Position numbers and translations under genes: made by a program. From Amycolatopsis palatopharyngis (lineage in GTDB: Bacteria > Actinomycetota > Actinomycetes > Mycobacteriales > Pseudonocardiaceae), in the NCBI RefSeq assembly GCF_003385185.1, contig NZ_PQHZ01000005.1, forward strand, positions 1 to 64,000: a DNA stretch of 64,000 bases. Reading direction: 5' to 3'. Positions 56,608 through 64,000 of the stretch are shown here, piece after piece (positions within the stretch are counted from its first letter, which is position 1; each line of letters begins with the position of its first letter). Below the pieces are notes generated by a model that saw nothing but the letters and a program-made list of their open reading frames with translations, ran no database searches and was not told the origin of the DNA.

Positions 56608-57065
56608 GGCGGGGATGTCCCCACCAGCCGCGCCCGGTGTTACTTGGAGTTTTGCCAGGTAGACGTAATCTACTGGCAGCATTTTCTGACGAGGTGTGGT
56701 GGTTACGAGCCCAATACGCAGGGCTGGGCTCGTAACCATTCACACGGAAGCAGAGTGTGGACGGCCCGAGCGGGCTTCGCGGAGCATGGTGAAGAGGTAC
56801 TGGTAACCAAGAGCTGACAACACCCCTGCAGGTTCGGATCGTGTTACGGTCGCCAGGTGACTGCCGGGTCGGCCCAGAGCCAACAGCGCGGAAGGTACCC
56901 GGCCAGAGCGTGACGTCCAGGCGGGCTCGAGGCCCGCCTTATCCGCTCGGCCAGACCGCACCGCACCGCCTCTATCGCGCCGTCTTGCCACAAGGCCGCG
57001 CTCTTCTTTGTCGATCATCATTTTCTCGCGTGCCGCCGCACCGACCCTGGAGTAAACGACACAGC
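56608..57065. other. Non-coding region with several hairpins
   Basis: No gene is supported; open frames crossing it lack third-position bias. It contains TGCCAG-TAGA/TCTA-CTGGCA (56653-56678), a 12-bp perfect stem GGTTACGAGCCC/GGGCTCGTAACC (56701-56712, 56726-56737), and GGCGGGC-TCGAG-GCCCGCC (56920-56938) followed by TTAT. The last looks like a terminator although no gene ends near it. An unannotated small RNA or a remnant insertion is possible. Confidence 0.45.
56920..56938 (+). terminator. Orphan terminator-like hairpin
   Basis: GGCGGGC and GCCCGCC form a 7-bp stem around TCGAG, followed by TTAT. It lies over 300 bases after the cupin stop, so a transcript beginning in between may end here. 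Confidence 0.45.
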
Positions 57066-57908
57066 ATGTCCAACGACTTCGACCACCAGACCATCGACGA
57101 GTTCCGCGCCAATCACGGAAGACTCAGCGGCCTGCTCGGCGAACGCCGCATCATCCTGCTGACCACCACCACCGCGACCGGAGCAACCCGAACCACTCCC
57201 GTCGAATTCCTGCACGACGAGCGCCCCGACGGCGGCCCTCGCATGCTGCTCATCGCGGTAGGCGACGCCGACGACCACCCCGCCTGGTACCACGACCTCG
57301 AAACACATTCCCAGGTCACCGCCGAGACCGGGGTGTTCACCTTGGAGGCCGAAGCCGAGTCCCTCCCGGACGACGAGCGCGACAAGCTATTTGCGCGCGC
57401 TGCCGAAGCGGATCCCACCTGGGCCGACCGCCAAGCCGCCAGCAAACTAAAGATCCCCGTTGTCACGCTCCACCCGGTCGGTGGCGGCCCCAACACCGAC
57501 CGGGAAGGCGACTTCCTCCTACAGATCCACGACGCCTTCCGTCATGAGCTTGCGCTCATCCACAAGGAGGTCGCCACTTCCGGGCCCGGCCTTGGCGCAC
57601 AACTGCGGATCAACTGCCTCAGCCTCTGCCAGGGCCTACAGCACCACCACAACAGCGAAGACGACCAGATGTACCCCGTGGTCGACGAGAAGCACCCCGA
57701 ACTCGCCCCTACGCTGACCCGCCTCCGCCAGGAACACCAGCAGATCGCGGTCCTGCTCGAACAACTGCAGGAGGCCGTCTCGGCGACGGACGCCGATCGG
57801 AGCACCGTGATCGCCGAGGTCGAAAGGCTCACCATCGAACTCGAAGCCCACCTCGACTACGAAGAGCAAGAACTCATTCCGGTCCTCAACCGGATGTCAC
57901 TGACGTAG
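57066..57908 (+). CDS. Nitroreductase (Ddn/DUF385-like) - hemerythrin fusion protein
   Basis: A 280-residue fusion. Residues 1-140 match the F420-dependent Ddn/DUF385 family (FDHQTIDEFRANHGRLSG, RRIILLTTTTATG, HPAWYHDLETHSQVTAE, IPVVTLHPV). Residues about 155-275 are a hemerythrin HHE domain with the iron-ligand pattern AFRHELALIHKE, LQHHHNSEDDQMYPV, RQEHQQIAVLL and LEAHLDYEEQELIPVL. That combines a flavin/F420-type redox domain with a di-iron oxygen- or NO-binding domain. The ATG at 57066 is the first residue with family likeness. The neighbour on the other strand is another hemerythrin. Confidence 0.85.
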   Translation: MSNDFDHQTIDEFRANHGRLSGLLGERRIILLTTTTATGATRTTPVEFLHDERPDGGPRMLLIAVGDADDHPAWYHDLETHSQVTAETGVFTLEAEAESLPDDERDKLFARAAEADPTWADRQAASKLKIPVVTLHPVGGGPNTDREGDFLLQIHDAFRHELALIHKEVATSGPGLGAQLRINCLSLCQGLQHHHNSEDDQMYPVVDEKHPELAPTLTRLRQEHQQIAVLLEQLQEAVSATDADRSTVIAEVERLTIELEAHLDYEEQELIPVLNRMSLT

Positions 57909-58035
57909 GTGGCATGTGCCGCCCGAGAGATCGAGACGGCACATTCGAACCGCGGATCGTGGGGAAACGCCATCGGCGAGTTGGCGATGCCGGCTTCACG
58001 GCGTTGTTGCACGTCAAGGCCTGGTGGCCCCGCTG

Positions 58036-58551
58036 TCAGTCCTCGTCGTCGGCCATCAGGAAGCTGGGCCGGTTCTCCCGCCACTCGGGCACGTCCATGG
58101 AGTTGAGCACGGAGATGAGCTTCTTCTCCTCGTAGATGAAGTGTGTCTGCATGATGGCCGACACCGCGTTCACCTCTTCACGCACCTTCGACGCGGTAGC
58201 CGGGTCCGGGGTCTCCGGAAGGGAACTCAGCAGCTTCCGCAGGTTGCCCAGCAGCCATTCCAGCTGGTTGTGGTCAGTACGGAGGTCCGCGAGCACCTTG
58301 CGCAGTTCGGGGTACTCCTCGGCAATCGCCGGGAACGCAGTCTTGTCCTCGCCGGTGTGGTGCCGGGTCAGTGCCGTGCAGAACGAAAGACAGTGGGCTC
58401 GCAGGTCCCGAGGCGGAACCCCCTTGCCATCGACGTAGTCGTCAATGCTGTCCTGGAGGTCTTCCAGCACCTCGCGGAGCCAGACATGCACTTCGATCAA
58501 CTGCGTGCCGAAGGCGGTGAGGCGATCGCTCGCCTCGGAACGTGCGTCCAT
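58036..58551 (-). CDS. Hemerythrin-domain protein
   Basis: A 171-residue four-helix hemerythrin. Iron-ligand positions are visible in LIEVHVWLREVLEDL, LTRHHTGEDKTAFPAI, RTDHNQLEWLL and QTHFIYEEKKLISVL; the HHxxED core matches that of the fusion gene's C-terminal domain. It probably senses or buffers oxygen, NO or iron in the cytosol. It converges on the fusion gene (gap about 130 bases). The ATG follows a weak purine-rich site. Confidence 0.88.
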   Translation of the reverse strand: MDARSEASDRLTAFGTQLIEVHVWLREVLEDLQDSIDDYVDGKGVPPRDLRAHCLSFCTALTRHHTGEDKTAFPAIAEEYPELRKVLADLRTDHNQLEWLLGNLRKLLSSLPETPDPATASKVREEVNAVSAIMQTHFIYEEKKLISVLNSMDVPEWRENRPSFLMADDED

Positions 58552-58707
58552 TCTGTTCCTCTGGGTCGGGGGTGGTCCGACCAGTATCGTCAGCCGTGGC
58601 GGAACGCACAGCGAATCCGGTGGATCTGCAGCGGTACTCCACCAGATGTGTAGTCGCCCGAGGTCTGCTGGACGTCCGAGGCACGACTGGCAGAAGGGCT
58701 GGACTCA

Positions 58708-59880
58708 GTGAGTGAACTCCCGCACGGCGGTTCGGCGGAGGAGGCGTTCGCCGGGGTCGCCGAGGCGTTCCGGGAAAACTTCGCTGTCGGCGCCGAAGTC
58801 GGAGCGGCAGTGTGTGTTTACCACCGCGGCAAGTCTGTTGTGGACCTGTGGGGCGGGTACGCCGATGCGGCTCGAACCGACCCGTGGCGCCCGAACACCC
58901 TCGCGGTGCTGGCATCTCCCACCAAGGCGCTGGTCACCGGTGCCGCGTTGATGCTGGTCGACCGCGGGGTGCTCGAGCTTGACACCCCGATCGCCGAGTA
59001 CTGGCCCGAGTTCGCGGCCGAGGGCAAATCGAAGATCAACCTGCGCATGGTGCTGGCACAGCGCTCCGGTGTCGTGTGCCTCGACCACGACCCGATCACC
59101 TACGAGTACCTGGTCGAGCATGTGCCCATCGCGAACGCGCTGGCCGCGGCCAAGCCGGAATGGGAACCGGACACAGCGCATGGCTACCACGCCACGACCT
59201 TCGGGCACCTGGTGAGCGAGTTGGTCCTCCGTACCACCGGGCGGACCGTAGGACAGTTCATCGCCAGAGAGATCGCGGAACCACTCGGGCTCGACTGCTA
59301 CATCGGCCTGCCCGACCCGGAGTCGGCGCACCTAGCGACCATGCTGGAGTCCAAGGCCGAGGAGTTGATGGCGGGAGCCGAACCCGGAGATGAACTGGCC
59401 ATGCTGGTCGCGCTCGGTGACCCCAGTTCGCTGACCTTCCGCGCGGCGCTCGGCAGCATGGCGCTGACCGGTGCGGCCGACCCGAAGGTGGAAAACCCGT
59501 CCTACGACGGGCTGTCCAGTGCGCAGTCGCTCGCCCGGTTCTACGCCGCGCTCATCGGCGAGGTGGACGGTTTTCGTATGCTCACCCCGGAAACCGTCGA
59601 CGAGCTGCGCAAGCCACACTCGAGCGGCATCTGCAAGGTCACGCTGCTGCCGCGCTCCTGGGGCCTGGGCTTCAATTTGCCGAACGGGCCGGTTTTCCCG
59701 CCATCAGTCGGCTTGGACAGCGCATTCGGACTCGCCGGCGCGAACGGCAACTTCACCTTCGCCGATCCTGAGCACGAACTGGGTTTCGCGTATGTCCAGA
59801 ACAGCGGGGCGCGAGGTATCGGCCACATAGAAGACCGGGCGCGGCGACTGACCGAAGCGGTGTACTCCGCGTTGCGTTGA
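58708..59880 (+). CDS. Class C beta-lactamase-like serine hydrolase (EstB/family VIII type)
   Basis: A 390-residue hydrolase. The nucleophile motif SPTK (about residues 71-74) provides the S-x-x-K, and the YxN-equivalent tyrosine lies in GYHATTFGHLV. Family members are carboxylesterases or lipases (EstB-like) rather than true beta-lactamases. AAGGG lies nine bases before the GTG. The gene converges on the polyketide genes; a strong hairpin lies between. Tailoring of the polyketide is possible but equally it may be unrelated. Confidence 0.88.
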   Translation: MSELPHGGSAEEAFAGVAEAFRENFAVGAEVGAAVCVYHRGKSVVDLWGGYADAARTDPWRPNTLAVLASPTKALVTGAALMLVDRGVLELDTPIAEYWPEFAAEGKSKINLRMVLAQRSGVVCLDHDPITYEYLVEHVPIANALAAAKPEWEPDTAHGYHATTFGHLVSELVLRTTGRTVGQFIAREIAEPLGLDCYIGLPDPESAHLATMLESKAEELMAGAEPGDELAMLVALGDPSSLTFRAALGSMALTGAADPKVENPSYDGLSSAQSLARFYAALIGEVDGFRMLTPETVDELRKPHSSGICKVTLLPRSWGLGFNLPNGPVFPPSVGLDSAFGLAGANGNFTFADPEHELGFAYVQNSGARGIGHIEDRARRLTEAVYSALR

Positions 59881-59893
59881 CAACGATCAGCTC

Positions 59894-59934
59894 GATGTGG
59901 GGCCTGCGGCGCACACCCTTGCAGGCCCCACATC
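59894..59934. terminator. Bidirectional terminator between the serine hydrolase and polyketide genes
   Basis: A perfect 14-bp stem (59894-59907 GATGTGGGGCCTGC with 59921-59934) encloses 13 bases. It is 13 bases after the hydrolase stop and eight bases from the ketosynthase stop (minus strand). Confidence 0.75.
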
Positions 59935-59941
59935 TCCGCGA

Positions 59942-61630
59942 TCAGGAATAGCTGACCGGGGCAGGCGGTTGCTTGTCGAACCAGTGCGAGCGGCGACGGA
60001 AAGGGGACCCGGGCAGGTTCGCACGCGCAGGTCGGGTGTCCCACGATGACGTCCAATCCACGGAATCGCCACGTAACCACGCCTGCACGAGTGGAGAGTC
60101 GACAGTGGACGGCGACTTCCCGGACGCGACCTCGTCCAGCAACTGCCGGAGTTCCGCGAGGTCGTCGACGACCAGCACAGACCGCGACGCGTGCGCATGC
60201 CGGCTGGTCTGCAGGGTCCACGCCAGCGAAGGCAGGCTCGGCGGCGCGCCGCCATCCAACTCGGCCAACAGATTCGCCGCCAGCCGCGCCAAGCATTCCT
60301 CGTCCTGCGCCGAGAGCGGTACAACGTACCGGCCCTGCTCGGGATCCACTGTGGATTCAGGTGCTTCCTCGAGCAGCACGTGCGAGATCCCGCCACCAAG
60401 GCCGAAGGAGTTCACCCCGGCCATCCGCGCGACCTCGCCGCGCGGCCACGGTACTTCTTCCACCGAAATCGCTACATCGGTGCCCTCGATCGGCAGCTTG
60501 TGATCGGCCTCGGTCAGTCCCGCGATCCGCGGGATCCTCCCGTACTTGAGCACCAGTACGGCCTTGACCACACCCATCAGTCCGGATGCTGCCTCGAGGT
60601 GGCCGATGTTGGCCTTGATCGAGCCGACCCACACCTTGCCGCCCGGTCCCGCAGGCGCGGTCGAACCTGCCAGCGCCTCGGCGAGGGCCGCGACTTCGAC
60701 GGCGTCACCGCTCGGGGTGCCGGAACCATGCGCTTCCAGGTACCCAAGCGCACCGACCGCACATCCCGCGGCCGCGGCGGTCTTGCGCATGAGCAGCACC
60801 TGCGAATCACTGTCGGTACCGGTGAGTCCACCACCCCTGGCGTTGTGTGCCGACTCCGCACCACGAATGACCGCGTGCACCGGATCACCGTCCGCCAGCG
60901 CGCGGTCCAACCGCTTGAGCAGCACGCACGCGCCGCCCTCGCCGCGGATGTAGCCATCTCGGTCCGGGCCGAACGGTACCGACTCACCGGTCGGTGACAG
61001 CGCTCCGCCACGGAATGCGGTGTTCGCGTAGAACCCGTTGCTGATCACGCTCGGAGTCCCGACCAGCGCCATCGGGTATTCGTCCCTTCGGAGCCCTTGC
61101 ACTGCGATGCCGAGCGCCGACAGACTCGACGAGCAGGCCGAGTCGATCACCATACTCGGCCCGGTCCAGCCGAACTGGTACGAGACGCGGTTCGCGCTGA
61201 ACGCCGTCATCGCGCCGGGAAATGCCGCGCTGTCGGCCCGTCCCTTCGCATTGATCCGCTCCCGGTAGTCAGACATGAACGAGCCGACGAACACCCCGAC
61301 CTGGGCCCCGTCGAGCTGGTCCGGATCGAGCCCGGCGTTCTCCACCGCGTGGTAAGCCAACTCGAGCATGATCCGGTGCTGCGGGTCCATCCAGGCCGCC
61401 ATTCGCGGCGAGATGCCGAAGAAGCGAGCGTCGAACATGTCGATTCGCTCGAGCAGCGACGCCGTGGGCGGGTTCTCCGGTCCGGTTCCCGGGTCGAGAC
61501 CGTACCAGCGATCCTCGGGTACCGAGGTGAACCGACGCTCGGCTCGGCTCAGCAGATCCCACAGCTCGGCCAACGTCTCCACACCTGCCGCGCGCACGGA
61601 CATGCCGATGATGGCGATCGGCTCGTTCAT
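59942..61630 (-). CDS. Stand-alone ketosynthase of a trans-AT polyketide synthase
   Basis: A 562-residue protein. Residues 1-440 are a complete beta-ketoacyl synthase with Cys166 in DSACSSSLS, His301 in EAHGSGT and His344 in IKANIGHLE. Residues about 445-560 are the post-KS linker ending LPGSPFRRRSHWF, the usual trans-AT module boundary motif. No AT, ACP, KR or docking domain follows, so it works with carrier proteins encoded elsewhere. The active Cys is kept, unlike the decarboxylating KS of beta-branching cassettes, where it is usually Ser. It is the last of four coupled genes (ATGA overlap with the AT gene). Confidence 0.9.
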   Translation of the reverse strand: MNEPIAIIGMSVRAAGVETLAELWDLLSRAERRFTSVPEDRWYGLDPGTGPENPPTASLLERIDMFDARFFGISPRMAAWMDPQHRIMLELAYHAVENAGLDPDQLDGAQVGVFVGSFMSDYRERINAKGRADSAAFPGAMTAFSANRVSYQFGWTGPSMVIDSACSSSLSALGIAVQGLRRDEYPMALVGTPSVISNGFYANTAFRGGALSPTGESVPFGPDRDGYIRGEGGACVLLKRLDRALADGDPVHAVIRGAESAHNARGGGLTGTDSDSQVLLMRKTAAAAGCAVGALGYLEAHGSGTPSGDAVEVAALAEALAGSTAPAGPGGKVWVGSIKANIGHLEAASGLMGVVKAVLVLKYGRIPRIAGLTEADHKLPIEGTDVAISVEEVPWPRGEVARMAGVNSFGLGGGISHVLLEEAPESTVDPEQGRYVVPLSAQDEECLARLAANLLAELDGGAPPSLPSLAWTLQTSRHAHASRSVLVVDDLAELRQLLDEVASGKSPSTVDSPLVQAWLRGDSVDWTSSWDTRPARANLPGSPFRRRSHWFDKQPPAPVSYS

Positions 61631-62481
61631 CGAAGGCCTCCGATCCGGGAATGGTGCCGCTGGATCTGTCTGGTGAGTGTCGTGAGGGTCGCGCCATATG
61701 CCTCGTGAAAGTGCACCCCCGAACCAAGCAGGCCCTCGATCGACTGGCTCCAGAGCACGGGATGGGTGATCTGCTCGGTCAGGTCCACGACGAGGCTCTC
61801 CGACTCGTGGGGCCGCGCATGGCGGTTGGCGATCACGGGGATGCGCGGAGCATGCAGCCGGGCAGAGGCGCGCCGCAGGAGTTCACCGAAGGCCTTCGCC
61901 GCGCCCGCCATATGCCTCGTGTGAAACGGACCGCTGATCAGCAGTGGCCGGACTCTCAGTGCGCCTGCGCCCCACATCGCCGCGACGACATCGCCCCCAT
62001 CACCTGGCGCGGCAACAACCACGTTCGCAGGTCCGTTGAATGCGGCGATACTTGCTTGAAGGTCGTCCCTGGCATTCAGCACGTCCTCGACCGCCTCCGC
62101 GGACAAGCCCATCACCACAGTCATCGAACCTTCGACGGCATCCGTCAGCCGGGCCCGTTCCCGCACCAGTTCCAACCCGGTTGCGAAATCGAAGACACCC
62201 GCCGCCTCGAGCGCGTTGTATTCGCCAAGACTGTGCCCCAAGTAAACATCCGCAGGGCCGTCCATCGCGCGCCTGGCGAGTGCGTTGACGACGTAGATCG
62301 CGGGCTGGGAGAACCGGGTCCGACCCAGTCGCCCGCCCGGATCGCCGACGCAGAGCTCACGGATCGAATAGCCCAAGATCTCGTCCGCCTGTTCCACCAG
62401 CTCCGGGAAACGGTCGAACAGCTCGGCGCCCATCCCCGTACGTTGAGTACCCTGCCCGGCGAAGAGAACCACCCGCGTCAT
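61627..62481 (-). CDS. Discrete malonyl-type acyltransferase (trans-AT)
   Basis: A 284-residue free-standing acyltransferase. The entry motif is FAGQGTQRTGMG, then ILGYSIRELC, typical of trans-acting ATs; the nucleophile Ser84 is in GHSLGEYNALEAAG followed by FDFATG, and the second catalytic residue His187 lies in PFHTRHM. It would load malonyl units onto carrier domains in trans. Its ATG overlaps the ECH2 stop and its stop overlaps the ketosynthase ATG. Confidence 0.92.
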   Translation of the reverse strand: MTRVVLFAGQGTQRTGMGAELFDRFPELVEQADEILGYSIRELCVGDPGGRLGRTRFSQPAIYVVNALARRAMDGPADVYLGHSLGEYNALEAAGVFDFATGLELVRERARLTDAVEGSMTVVMGLSAEAVEDVLNARDDLQASIAAFNGPANVVVAAPGDGGDVVAAMWGAGALRVRPLLISGPFHTRHMAGAAKAFGELLRRASARLHAPRIPVIANRHARPHESESLVVDLTEQITHPVLWSQSIEGLLGSGVHFHEAYGATLTTLTRQIQRHHSRIGGLR

Positions 62482-63233
62482 GACCCCACCACCGGCCGGT
62501 CGGCGTACAGCGCCTGGATCCGCCGTCTGGCCTCGGCACTGGAGATCGTCGCCTGATGGTCCGGAATCTCCCGCGCGTGCGCGGCCTGGGCCTGCCCGCC
62601 CACCTGTTCGCGCAGCTGCGCCTTGAGCCGCTCGACGGCCTCACGCGGGGCCTGCGCGATGCGCAACGCGGTCCGCTGCGTCTGGGCGACAACGTTGCCG
62701 TCCGCGGTCACCCGGACACCCGCGCCACGATCGGCGAGCTCGCGTCCGAGATAGCTGCGGCCCGAGTACAGCAGCTCTGTGCCCAGTGCCATGCCCAGCT
62801 TGGCAGGCAGCAGGTACGTGGCTCCCAGCGCGGGCGTGAACCCGTAGGTGAGGAAGTTGGCGGCGTAGCGGGAGCTCTCGCTGAGCACGGTCACGTCGCA
62901 GTAGAGCGCGAGGAGGAACCCGCCGCCAAGCGCATGTCCCTGTGCGGCGGCGAGCACCGGCACCGGGCAGCCGAGCACGGCGTTCAGAAACTCCCACACC
63001 CCGTCGACCCGGTGCTCTCGTGAGCCGAGCATCTGCTCGGCCGATCCTCCCGCACAGAAGATCTCGGGGAGTCCTTCCAGTACCACGGCTCGTACGTCCG
63101 GCGCGCCACCCGCCTGTTCCAGAGCCGCGATGGTCCCTGCACGCAGTTCGGGTGATAGCCGGTTCTGCCCGGTGGCGTCGTCCATCCGGACGGTCGCGAC
63201 GGGAGCGGCCATATCGAGCGTAACCACACTCAC
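62478..63233 (-). CDS. Enoyl-CoA hydratase-family protein, PksI/ECH2-like (decarboxylase role expected)
   Basis: A 251-residue crotonase-fold protein. The oxyanion motif LPEIFCAGGSAEQM and the second loop GHALGGGFLLALYCDVTVL, then YGFTPALGATYLLP, resemble the ECH2 (PksI/CurF-type) proteins that decarboxylate 3-methylglutaconyl-ACP in beta-branching. GTG 63233 overlaps the neighbour's stop (GTGA); the longer frame upstream is the shadow of the other hydratase. The last 60 residues are Gln/Arg-rich helices. Assignment is by fold and neighbours, not by a tested motif. Confidence 0.82.
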   Translation of the reverse strand: MSVVTLDMAAPVATVRMDDATGQNRLSPELRAGTIAALEQAGGAPDVRAVVLEGLPEIFCAGGSAEQMLGSREHRVDGVWEFLNAVLGCPVPVLAAAQGHALGGGFLLALYCDVTVLSESSRYAANFLTYGFTPALGATYLLPAKLGMALGTELLYSGRSYLGRELADRGAGVRVTADGNVVAQTQRTALRIAQAPREAVERLKAQLREQVGGQAQAAHAREIPDHQATISSAEARRRIQALYADRPVVGS

Positions 63234-63967
63234 GCGATCAACCCCTGTTTCCGCAAACCGGACAGCCGCTCGTGAACCGCCTGGTCCGCCAGTCGTCTTC
63301 CGAGAACCTCCATGATCAGTTCGTCGCGCCGCACCGGAGGAGCCAGTTCGGCGTAGTACTCCTTGAGTGCGAGCAGCGCGGACGGATCGGCAGCTCGCAG
63401 CTTGCGCAGGATGCGCCGCAGCTCCGCCTCGTCGCCGTATACGTCGGCGAGGCCCATCGACACCGCTTCCGCGCCGGACAGCTCGCGCGCGGTCAGCGCC
63501 AGCCCGAACGCCGAGTGGTGGCCGGTCCGCCGCGCCAGCACGGGCAGGACCGCGGCGGGCACGAGGCCAAGCAGGACCTCGGTCATCCGGAACGTGGCCC
63601 GTTCCCCGGCAACCACCTGATCGCACGCCGCCAACAGGCCGACTCCGCCACCGAGTGCAGCCCCTTCCACGAGCGCGATCGTCACCAGGCGCGACGTGGC
63701 GATCCGATGAAGCAGATCACCGAGCGCAACGATCAGCCGGCGCCACGTGGTCTCGATCGCGTCCAGCTCCATCCCCGCGCAGAATGTGTCACCTCCGGCC
63801 GCGAGCACGAGTACCTGTACGGCGGCGGTGGACTCGGCATCGGCAAGCGCGTCGCCCAGTTCGGTGAGCATCTCCTCGGAGAGCCGATTGTGCGTATCCG
63901 GGCAGGACAACGTCAAACGCGCGACCGGCGGTCGCGTAATGTCCAGTTCCACTCGCTTCATCGCCAC
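63230..63967 (-). CDS. Enoyl-CoA hydratase-family protein, PksH/ECH1-like (dehydratase role expected)
   Basis: A 245-residue crotonase-fold protein. DTFCAGMELDAIETTW and VEGAALGGGVGLLAACDQVVA form the oxyanion hole, and LLGLVPAAVLPVLARRTG is the following loop; similar segments occur in ECH1 (PksH/CurE-type) dehydratases of HMG-ACP. It is the first gene of the coupled set visible here; an HMG synthase homologue and ACP would be expected just beyond the right edge. Only 33 bases remain after its start. Confidence 0.82.
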   Translation of the reverse strand: MAMKRVELDITRPPVARLTLSCPDTHNRLSEEMLTELGDALADAESTAAVQVLVLAAGGDTFCAGMELDAIETTWRRLIVALGDLLHRIATSRLVTIALVEGAALGGGVGLLAACDQVVAGERATFRMTEVLLGLVPAAVLPVLARRTGHHSAFGLALTARELSGAEAVSMGLADVYGDEAELRRILRKLRAADPSALLALKEYYAELAPPVRRDELIMEVLGRRLADQAVHERLSGLRKQGLIA

Positions 63968-64000
63968 TCGTAACCCCGATGGAATTTCTCGACTCCGGTC

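Noticed and set aside
56740-57021. Minus-strand frame of 93 codons in the non-coding region
   Set aside because: It has no third-position bias, no ribosome site and crosses the hairpins at 56920-56938.
58708-59880. Beta-lactamase resistance gene
   Set aside because: The S-x-x-K motif is there, but the overall pattern and lack of a signal peptide fit a cytosolic esterase of the EstB group.

Overview
The window is high-GC DNA (roughly 70% G+C by eye, strongly GC-biased third codon positions) from an actinomycete. Gene content and order point to the Pseudonocardiales/mycobacterial side of the phylum. punA, pmmB, upp, an acidic protein like Rv3311, add, deoA, cdd and sdhCDAB occur in the same relative order as Rv3307-Rv3319 of Mycobacterium tuberculosis, with extra genes inserted. 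An lprG/P55 pair, XRE/DUF397 and DUF1707 proteins, an ECF42-type sigma factor and many apparently leaderless genes fit this. Species cannot be read from the sequence.

Layout. 1-2185: a truncated MerR regulator divergent from two small membrane proteins. 2195-13156: punA, pmmB, a flavodoxin-like protein, a Tat-exported M15 peptidase, the coupled lprG-P55 operon, hisS, a MerR/aldo-keto reductase operon, a TetR regulator and upp. 13175-18774: a DinB gene broken by an amber stop, a PCD-VOC fusion, a DUF1707 protein, deoC and two aldehyde dehydrogenases, the second without a catalytic half. 18797-24127: a polyol-type ABC/dehydrogenase operon divergent from its SorC/DeoR regulator, with frameshifts in two transport genes. 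24200-31985: a Ski2-like helicase, the acidic Rv3311-like protein, an MFS transporter, adenosine deaminase and a coiled-coil protein. 32011-38946: a compact nucleoside uptake and catabolism operon (bmp, two-domain ATPase, two permeases, cdd, deoA). 39397-42908: sdhCDAB. 43086-45304: RibD_C reductase, DGPF protein and ECF42 sigma factor. 45306-53491: XRE/DUF397 pair, DUF222-HNH protein, M28 peptidase, secreted sugar-dehydrogenase-like PKD protein, S8 protease and a small membrane protein. 53533-59880: D-Ala-D-Ala carboxypeptidase, MFS exporter, cupin, a nitroreductase-hemerythrin fusion, a second hemerythrin and a class C serine hydrolase. 59942-63967: four translationally coupled genes (two enoyl-CoA hydratase homologues, a discrete acyltransferase, a stand-alone ketosynthase), which look like the edge of a trans-AT polyketide cluster with a beta-branching cassette continuing past the right end.

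How it works together. Purine and pyrimidine nucleosides enter through the BMP-type ABC transporter and are cut or deaminated by Cdd, Add, DeoA and PunA. Upp recovers uracil. Pentose phosphate goes through a phosphopentomutase-like enzyme to DeoC, whose acetaldehyde can be oxidised by the neighbouring aldehyde dehydrogenase. Several regulatory sites are directly visible: a MerR promoter with a 19-bp spacer, paired SorC-type operators, a 15-bp motif shared by two MFS promoters, an intra-operon hairpin behind bmp, and a family of paired 22-bp palindromes lying beside stop codons. At least ten genes have a TANNNT hexamer 6-7 bases before the start codon, consistent with leaderless transcripts.
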